The position numbers were made by a program, and so were the translations under genes. From Flammeovirgaceae bacterium (lineage in GTDB: Bacteria > Bacteroidota > Bacteroidia > Cytophagales > Cyclobacteriaceae), in the NCBI GenBank assembly GCA_021298015.1, contig JAJTGY010000050.1, positions 1 to 38,654 of the forward strand: a DNA stretch of 38,654 nucleotides, in the 5' to 3' direction. This document shows, piece after piece, positions 33,439 to 38,654 of the stretch; within the stretch, counting starts at the first letter, position 1; each line of letters opens with the position of its first letter. The notes under the pieces are model-generated. The model was not told the origin of the DNA and searched no databases. It saw only the letters and a program-made list of their open reading frames with translations.

Positions 33439-36261
33439 ATGATGCCCTTCCTGCAACAACTTGCCGATGATGTACTGGCCGGGGGCACTCCGCTGGACCA
33501 ATTGACGTTTGTGTTTCCCAACCGCAGGGCAGGATTGTTCTTCCAGCACTACCTCGCGCAGCGTCTCCAGCGGCCGCAGTGGTCGCCCAAACTGGTGAGC
33601 ATTGAAGAGTTTTTCCGGGAGCACACCGATTTGCGCGAACCCGATCGGCTGACGCTGATCTTTGAACTTTATCGGGTTTACATGCGGGTGATCAAGCGCG
33701 AAGAGCCATTCGATAAATTCTACTTCTGGGGCGACATGCTGCTGCGTGATTTCGATGAAGTGGACAAATACCGCGTAAACGCCACGTTGCTTTTCAAGGA
33801 TTTAAGTAAGCTGAAAGAGCTGGACGAAACGTTTGATTACCTCACCGATGAGCAAAAATATTTCCTGAGGGAATTTTGGCTGCATTTTGAAGATCAGCCC
33901 TCACAAACGAAAGAAGAATTTCTCAAGCTCTGGCGAAAGCTGCCGCAGGTGTACACCGAGTTTGTTAAATTCTTGAAAAAAGAGGGCGTTGCCTACGAAG
34001 GACTGATTCACCGCGAAGTGGCCGAGCATCTCGAAAAGAAACCCCCGAAGGCTGCCGTGGCCGCTTCGGTGGTATTTGTCGGCTTCAATGCGCTGACGCG
34101 GGCCGAGGAAACGTTGTTGGCGGAGTACGTCAAGCAAGGCGCCCGCTTATTCTGGGATTACGATGCCTATTACGTCAACGATGCACGGCAGGAGGCGGGC
34201 ACCTTTGCCCGTCTGTACCGCCAACACCCCGTGCTCGGCAAAACTTTTGCGGCCGAATGGCCTGCGCATTTTTCGGCTGCGCGCAGCATCGTGCTTACCG
34301 GTGTCTCTCAACGAATTGGGCAGGCGAAACGAGCGGGGGCGCGGGTGAAAGAAATTCTTGATCAAATTCCACCCGAGCAGCGCGAGAGCCAGTTGAACCG
34401 CACCGTGATTGTGCTGCCGGACGAAGCCATGCTGCTGCCGGTGTTGCACTCCTTACCCGAAGAGCTCACAAGTATTAACGTCACCATGGGTTTTCCGCTG
34501 CGGGCAACTCCGCTGTTCACCTTGCTCGACCTGCTGATCGAAATGCAGGTGAGGCGGAAGGGCGATCTGTTTTCGTACCGGGAAGTGTTGGCGGTGCTCG
34601 GCCACGCCTACACGCTGGCGCTGGCCGAAAAGGAAGGTACGCTGATTCAAAACGAGATTGTGCAGAAAAACCGGGTGCGTTTACCGGCCGCAGAACTTCA
34701 GCAGTCGCATGCCGTCTATCAATTGCTTTTTGCACCCACCGAAGCGCCCCGCGCGGTGGATTACCTGCTCGAGATTGTGCAATACCTCGGGGCTTCGTTT
34801 ACAGACAAGCAGAGCTTCGATCGTGAATATGCGTTTCATTTCTACCAGCACCTGGCGCGGCTCAAACTAATTTTTCAGGATAGCGATCGCTGGCCCGACT
34901 GGCGTGGTTTTCAAAAACTCTTCCGGCAGGTTATTCAATCGCAGAAAATTCCATTCACGGGCGAGCCGCTGCGGGGGTTACAAATCATGGGCGTGCTCGA
35001 AACCCGTAACCTCGACTTCGATAACGTCATCCTGCTTTCGATGAACGAAGGCTCGCTGCCTGCCCCACAGCGACAAGGTTCGTACATTCCGCACACGTTG
35101 CGCAAAGCCTATGGCCTTCCCGCACACGAACACCAGGATGCCATGTATGCGTATCTGTTTTATCGCGTGCTGCAGCGGGCCGGCCAGGTTGATTTGCTGT
35201 ACAACACCGAACCCGATGTGGTTGGCAATGGCGAGATGAGCCGCTATGTGCAGCAGTTGCTGTTGGAGTCCGGGCTCACCATCGAACGCAGAGTGTTACA
35301 CAATACTATCCACGTCAATCGCGCCAAGCCGATTGAGATTGCTAAAACACCCGAGGTATTGGCACAAATGGATAAATGCCTTGGCCCGGATGGTGCGCGT
35401 TATTTGTCACCATCGTCCATCAACGATTTTATCGAATGTGGCTTGCGGTTTTACCTCAAGCACGTTGCCGAACTGCGCGAGGCCGATGAAGTAGAAGAAG
35501 ACATTGACGCGCGCACGTTTGGTAACATGTTACACGATGTGATGGTGTGGCTGTACAATGACTGGCGGGTGGCCGGGCAGCCGGTGCCAGCGGACGAATT
35601 TAAAAAGGCGCATTCACGCATTGCGGGCCTGGTGGATCGTGCGTTCCGAAAGCATTATCATCTCAACGAGAACGAACCCGTGCTGCACGAAGGGCAGCGC
35701 GTAGTGGTGAAGGAAGTTGTGGAAGCCTTTGCCAGTCGTATTCTGGAGATTGATGCTGCGCTGGCTCCGCTCACGATCAGGCAACTGGAAGAAAAATTTG
35801 AATTTCCGCTGCGCCTGGCCGATGGACGCTCGGTGCGCATTGCTGGTAAGATTGACCGTGTGGATACAACCGGTTCGGTCATTCGCGTCATTGACTACAA
35901 AACCGGGCAGGATGAGTTGAAGTTCAAAAGTCTGGAAAGTTTGTTTGAGCGTGATGGTGATCGCAACAAGGCCGCGTTTCAAACCCTGTTCTATTCGTTT
36001 TTGTATGGAACCGTGGAGCAGATCACCGGACCGGTGCAACCCGGACTTTACAACCGAAAGAATATTTTCGGTGACGAGTTTTTGTTTGGCTTGCTGATGA
36101 ACAAGGTGGCCGTGCGCGATGCCACCGCCTTGTGGCCAGCCTTTGCGGAGCAGCTAAGCCAAACCGTTCACCAGCTGTACGACCCCAACCAGCCCTTCAC
36201 CCAAACCACCCACGAGAAGCACTGCGAGTTCTGCGCGTACAAGGCGCTGTGCCGGAGGTAG
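33439..36261 (+). CDS. addB: AddB-like PD-(D/E)XK nuclease with iron-sulfur cysteines
   Basis: 940 residues. The N-terminus (TFVFPNRRAGLFFQHYLAQ) lies where AddB/RecC proteins have an SF1-like fold, here without a Walker A lysine, so it is not a motor. The C-terminal nuclease shows RIAGKIDRVD, then VIRVIDYKTGQ (about 805-835). Cys667 before the nuclease and C929-x2-C932-x5-C938 at the extreme C-terminus match the four-cysteine 4Fe-4S staple of AddB. With AddA it should form a dual-nuclease break-resection enzyme. It begins 21 bp after the first DUF4143 gene and is followed by a second DUF4143 gene 68 bp later. Confidence 0.9.
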   Translation: MMPFLQQLADDVLAGGTPLDQLTFVFPNRRAGLFFQHYLAQRLQRPQWSPKLVSIEEFFREHTDLREPDRLTLIFELYRVYMRVIKREEPFDKFYFWGDMLLRDFDEVDKYRVNATLLFKDLSKLKELDETFDYLTDEQKYFLREFWLHFEDQPSQTKEEFLKLWRKLPQVYTEFVKFLKKEGVAYEGLIHREVAEHLEKKPPKAAVAASVVFVGFNALTRAEETLLAEYVKQGARLFWDYDAYYVNDARQEAGTFARLYRQHPVLGKTFAAEWPAHFSAARSIVLTGVSQRIGQAKRAGARVKEILDQIPPEQRESQLNRTVIVLPDEAMLLPVLHSLPEELTSINVTMGFPLRATPLFTLLDLLIEMQVRRKGDLFSYREVLAVLGHAYTLALAEKEGTLIQNEIVQKNRVRLPAAELQQSHAVYQLLFAPTEAPRAVDYLLEIVQYLGASFTDKQSFDREYAFHFYQHLARLKLIFQDSDRWPDWRGFQKLFRQVIQSQKIPFTGEPLRGLQIMGVLETRNLDFDNVILLSMNEGSLPAPQRQGSYIPHTLRKAYGLPAHEHQDAMYAYLFYRVLQRAGQVDLLYNTEPDVVGNGEMSRYVQQLLLESGLTIERRVLHNTIHVNRAKPIEIAKTPEVLAQMDKCLGPDGARYLSPSSINDFIECGLRFYLKHVAELREADEVEEDIDARTFGNMLHDVMVWLYNDWRVAGQPVPADEFKKAHSRIAGLVDRAFRKHYHLNENEPVLHEGQRVVVKEVVEAFASRILEIDAALAPLTIRQLEEKFEFPLRLADGRSVRIAGKIDRVDTTGSVIRVIDYKTGQDELKFKSLESLFERDGDRNKAAFQTLFYSFLYGTVEQITGPVQPGLYNRKNIFGDEFLFGLLMNKVAVRDATALWPAFAEQLSQTVHQLYDPNQPFTQTTHEKHCEFCAYKALCRR

Positions 36262-36292
36262 GAGCGTTTTTTAGGCCATTTTAACCGTTTAA

Positions 36293-36329
36293 CCTTGTAA
36301 AATTAATATTACATGTTAAATTTGCAAGG
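36293..36329 (+). promoter_or_regulatory. consensus Bacteroidetes promoter embedded in an inverted repeat before the second DUF4143 gene
   Basis: The arms CCTTGTAAAATTAA (36293-36306) and TTAAATTTGCAAGG (36316-36329) are complementary at 12 of 14 positions; the right arm ends one base before ATG 36330. The promoter TTG (36295-36297), 19 bp, TAAATTTG (36317-36324) matches TAnnTTTG exactly and lies within the arms. Transcription should begin within a few bases of the ATG, giving an almost leaderless mRNA, and a dimeric repressor bound to the arms would cover the promoter. Confidence 0.65.
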
Positions 36330-37502
36330 ATGATTGCCAGATTCAAAAGGGCTGAAATAATGGCTGCCTTGGATCAGTTTCCAGCGGTTGCCATTCTGGG
36401 ACCGCGACAGGTGGGTAAAACCACGCTTGCCTTGAGTATTGCTGCTTCGCTCTCGCCACCGCCCACCTACCTCGACTTGCAGTCTCCCACCGATGTCGCT
36501 AAACTTAGTGAGCCTGAATTGTATCTTGAGTCTCACACGGATCGGACCGTCATTCTGGATGAGATACAAAGAATGCCTGAATTCTTCTCGATTCTGCTCG
36601 GTGTAATTGACAAACGAAAGCGTGCGGGCCAGCGTGCGGGTCAGTTCATCATTTTAGGTTCTGCCTCACTTGATTTGCTTCGACAATCTTCTGAGACGCT
36701 GGCAGGCAGAATCGCGTACGTCCTCCTGCCCGGCTTGCAGATAGACGAGCTTTCGCCAGGCGAACTGCCCTCGCTCTGGCTTCGGGGCGGTTTTCCGGAT
36801 AGCTTTCTGGCACCCGATGAGGAAAAGAGCCTACTGTGGCGGCAAAATTTTATTCAAACCTATCTTGAGCGTGATGTCCCCCAATTCGGAATGCGCGTGC
36901 CGGCATCGACTTTGCGAAACTTTTGGACGATGTTGGCCCACGCCAACGGAGGTTTATTGAACCTTAGCAAACTGGCGATGGGTATTAGCATGAGCGTTCC
37001 TTCTGCCACTCGTTATCTCGATTTGCTCGAAGATTTGTTTCTGGTGCGTAAACTGCACCCCTGGTCCATCAATACGGGCAAGCGGTTGGTTAAGTCACCG
37101 AAGGTATATATTCGTGATAGCGGAATTTTGCATGCGTTGTTAAAAATCCAAACCGTGGATGATTTGCTAGGTCATCCCGTGGTTGGCAGCAGTTGGGAGG
37201 GATTTGTCATCGAAACCATTTTAAGTGACTTACCGCCTTGGGTCTCACCATCCTTTTACCGAACGGCTGCCGGAGCCGAAATTGATTTGGTTCTCGAAGG
37301 ACGAAACAAACAGAGAATCGCCATTGAAATTAAGCGCACAGGTGCGCCTGCACTTACAAAAGGTTTTTTAATCGGTTGCGAAGACGTGATGGCGACTGAG
37401 CGGTACTTTGTTTATTCGGGTAAGGAGCGCTTCTCGTTGTCCCGCGACACGGTTGTTGTTCCTGTCCATCAAATAAGCCACGAACTCAAGAGTAAATTTT
37501 AA
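36330..37502 (+). CDS. AAA_14/DUF4143-family ATPase (second copy), downstream of addB
   Basis: 390 residues. Walker A GPRQVGKT is at 24-31 and Walker B TVILDEIQRMPE at about 73-84 (Asp77-Glu78). A sensor-like IILGSASLDLL is followed by PGLQIDELSPGE. A winged-helix segment (NLSKLAMGISMSVPSATRYLDLLEDLFLVRKL) leads to the DUF4143 domain, with a recognisable PD-(D/E)XK-like core AEIDLVLE, then IAIEIKR (about 312-330). It is diverged from the copy at 32221, so tandem duplication is unlikely. Its own promoter sits within an inverted repeat abutting the ATG. Biochemical role unknown; nuclease-like residues suggest DNA binding or cleavage. Confidence 0.9.
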   Translation: MIARFKRAEIMAALDQFPAVAILGPRQVGKTTLALSIAASLSPPPTYLDLQSPTDVAKLSEPELYLESHTDRTVILDEIQRMPEFFSILLGVIDKRKRAGQRAGQFIILGSASLDLLRQSSETLAGRIAYVLLPGLQIDELSPGELPSLWLRGGFPDSFLAPDEEKSLLWRQNFIQTYLERDVPQFGMRVPASTLRNFWTMLAHANGGLLNLSKLAMGISMSVPSATRYLDLLEDLFLVRKLHPWSINTGKRLVKSPKVYIRDSGILHALLKIQTVDDLLGHPVVGSSWEGFVIETILSDLPPWVSPSFYRTAAGAEIDLVLEGRNKQRIAIEIKRTGAPALTKGFLIGCEDVMATERYFVYSGKERFSLSRDTVVVPVHQISHELKSKF

Positions 37503-37529
37503 CGTGGTACATTGTTTTTGATTACGGCC

Positions 37530-38021
37530 ATGGAAACCAATATTTCTTTATTCAATAAACGCGCGGCTGACCGCGCTCCCGAAAATAAAAAATTCCTCCA
37601 GCGCCTGAAAAAGAAAAATCCCCGGGAGGTAGACGAAGCGTTTCATTCCGTTCATGAAGAAGTTTTTGCCGAAACGGATTGCCTGCAATGTGCCAATTGC
37701 TGCAAGACCACCAGCCCCATATTTTACCAAACGGATGTGGAACGCGCGGCCCGGGCCCTGTGCCTAAAGCCGGGCGATTTTATTGAACGGTACCTGCGGG
37801 TAGATGAAGACCAGGACATGGTGTTGAAAACATCACCCTGCCCGTTTCTGGATGCGGAAAACTATTGCAGCATTTATGAGGACCGCCCCAAGGCCTGCCG
37901 CGAGTACCCGCATACCGACCGCAAAAAAATGGTACAGATCATGGACCTCACCTATAAAAACACCCTGGTATGCCCGGCCGTGCTGGAGATGGTGGAGCGG
38001 TTGAAATGGATTGACAGGTAA
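37530..38021 (+). CDS. YkgJ-family cysteine-cluster protein
   Basis: About 163 residues from ATG 37530; a TTG six codons earlier is less likely. The family motif CLQCANCC (CxxCxxCC) near 51-58 is followed by SPCPFLDAENYCSIYEDRPKAC and VCPAV, giving the metal-binding set (zinc or iron-sulfur). The domain resembles FliB/YkgJ proteins of poorly defined function, some linked to protein N-methylation or metal handling. The gene starts 27 bp after the second DUF4143 stop and may share its transcript, but the families are not known partners. Confidence 0.88.
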   Translation: METNISLFNKRAADRAPENKKFLQRLKKKNPREVDEAFHSVHEEVFAETDCLQCANCCKTTSPIFYQTDVERAARALCLKPGDFIERYLRVDEDQDMVLKTSPCPFLDAENYCSIYEDRPKACREYPHTDRKKMVQIMDLTYKNTLVCPAVLEMVERLKWIDR

Positions 38022-38070
38022 TACACGGATCCGGCTTACCGGTCAGACCGGGTGGGTTTTGAATTTCCAT

Positions 38071-38405
38071 TCACCGTATTTGTAACCCGAGGCGGAGCGG
38101 AAGGAGCAAGGCTTGTTGGGTGAATGTAACTCCGGAACTCAGGCTGATGCCGATATTTTTGTTGAGTTTGTAACTTATGCCTGCCGAGAAATCAACCAAT
38201 ACGGTTGATTGACCATCCTGATATTGGTTCCAGATGTGAGTGGTGCCGAATTTAGCCCCGATCAGCGGTGTCAGTTTGGAACGCAGGGGCCGATATTGAA
38301 CAACGCCATAAAGCGAGAAGCCCTGAATACCCTCGAAATTTAGCCAGCCCACGCCCAGATTGAGTTTTTGTTTTATGGATATTCCATTGATACACTCCAG
38401 GAATA
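38071..38405 (-). pseudogene. outer-membrane beta-barrel protein, 3' part only
   Basis: On the minus strand a frame enters from the adjacent IS end and runs through GLFLECINGISIKQKLNLG, VQYRPLRSKLTPLIGAKFG and VLVDFSAGISYKLNKNIGISLSSG to ALLLPLRLGLQIR and a stop at 38071-38073. The alternating hydrophobic pattern and final strand are those of a small outer-membrane barrel. The internal GTG at 38352 would give only 93 residues. The frame has no start of its own before the transposon sequence, so the 5' part has been removed or displaced by the IS to the right. Exact boundary not determined. Confidence 0.65.
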
Positions 38406-38428
38406 GACCATTTCCTGACTTGTCCGGT

Positions 38429-38654
38429 TTAGTGCGGCAGACTGAGTTTGGCTAGTAGGTTGGTCAAGTGATCGGGTATAGATTTGCGAAGGGTTTTAAC
38501 TTTTCCGGTAAGTTTGTTGAGCAGTCGGGCATCGGTTATCTTCTTGCCTTGGGTTAGGAATGTCCGCAGCGAGGTGTTGGTCTTTAGTTCAATGAATTTT
38601 GATACGGCCAACGCCATAAAGCAGATCATGATATGGAGCCGGATTGGTTGCTCT
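38429..38654 (-). mobile_element. transposase C-terminus (IS1634/IS4-type DDE), cut by window edge
   Basis: The last ~75 residues of a transposase are visible, from EQPIRLHIMICFMALAVSKF at the window edge to AKLSLPH and TAA at 38429-38431. The pattern P-I-x-x-H-I-x-I-C-F-x-A-L is the usual C-terminal helix after the catalytic Glu in IS1634/IS4-like enzymes. The element's left end should lie shortly past the stop, near 38405-38428 (CACTAAACCGGACAAGTC on the minus strand), where the truncated barrel gene begins. The remainder is outside the window. Confidence 0.7.

Overview
The window looks like a chromosomal segment of a Bacteroidota (Bacteroidetes) bacterium, most likely a Cytophagales-type lineage. 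The signs are an N-acylornithine-type arginine pathway (argF' with an M20 deacylase), LytTR/His_kinase signalling, a DUF4143 ATPase behind a TTG/TAnnTTTG-type promoter, few Shine-Dalgarno sequences, and IS21, IS3 and IS1634-like element debris. This is inference from gene content; no 16S gene or other phylogenetic marker is present.

Layout. (1) 1-320: the end of an IS21-type element (three tandem terminal repeats) joined to a 3' remnant of murA. (2) 364-4602: a more AT-rich block on the minus strand with a CPBP membrane protease, then an S41 peptidase lipoprotein, sensor kinase and LytTR regulator read in that order. (3) About 4.6-11.2 kb: a decaying island. It holds a MarR-family gene with two in-frame nonsense codons, hairpin-rich non-coding DNA, an intact SDR/SRPBCC pair, a broken IS3 orfA, a 5'-truncated and frameshifted VPS10/BNR-repeat gene, and a Tat-type class V aminotransferase gene with a TGA replacing a Trp codon. 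(4) 11.2-13.2 kb: a GH16 lipoprotein and a TPR protein. (5) 13.4-13.65 kb: tRNA-Gly(CCC), flanked by two copies of a 17-bp palindrome, one of which interrupts a partial tRNA copy. (6) 13.7-22.8 kb: a complete nine-gene arginine operon (acyltransferase, argG, argC, proC, argD, argF', argB, argE', argH), mostly with 4-bp overlaps. (7) 23.2-37.5 kb: a DNA-repair-rich stretch. It carries a SMUG2-like glycosylase and an IGHMBP2-like helicase, then a DUF2177 protein and a membrane patatin. Divergently from these run an AddA-like helicase-nuclease, a DUF4143 ATPase, an AddB-like nuclease and a second DUF4143 ATPase. (8) 37.5 kb to the end: a YkgJ cysteine-cluster protein, a 5'-truncated outer-membrane barrel gene and the C-terminus of a transposase.

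How genes work together. The arginine operon encodes every step from glutamate to arginine by the N-acyl route, plus proC for proline. ArgF' has Val at position 90, the residue that separates N-acetyl from N-succinyl specificity, which points to succinylated intermediates. AddA and AddB are expected to form a double-strand-break processing helicase-nuclease.

The most unusual feature is that two unrelated-looking DUF4143 ATPase genes bracket addB, one of them splitting addA from addB. Each has a dyad-symmetric regulatory sequence ending 1-2 bases before its ATG. In the second the dyad contains a consensus Bacteroidetes promoter predicting an almost leaderless mRNA. The second theme is clustered pseudogenisation by base substitution between 5.2 and 11.2 kb.
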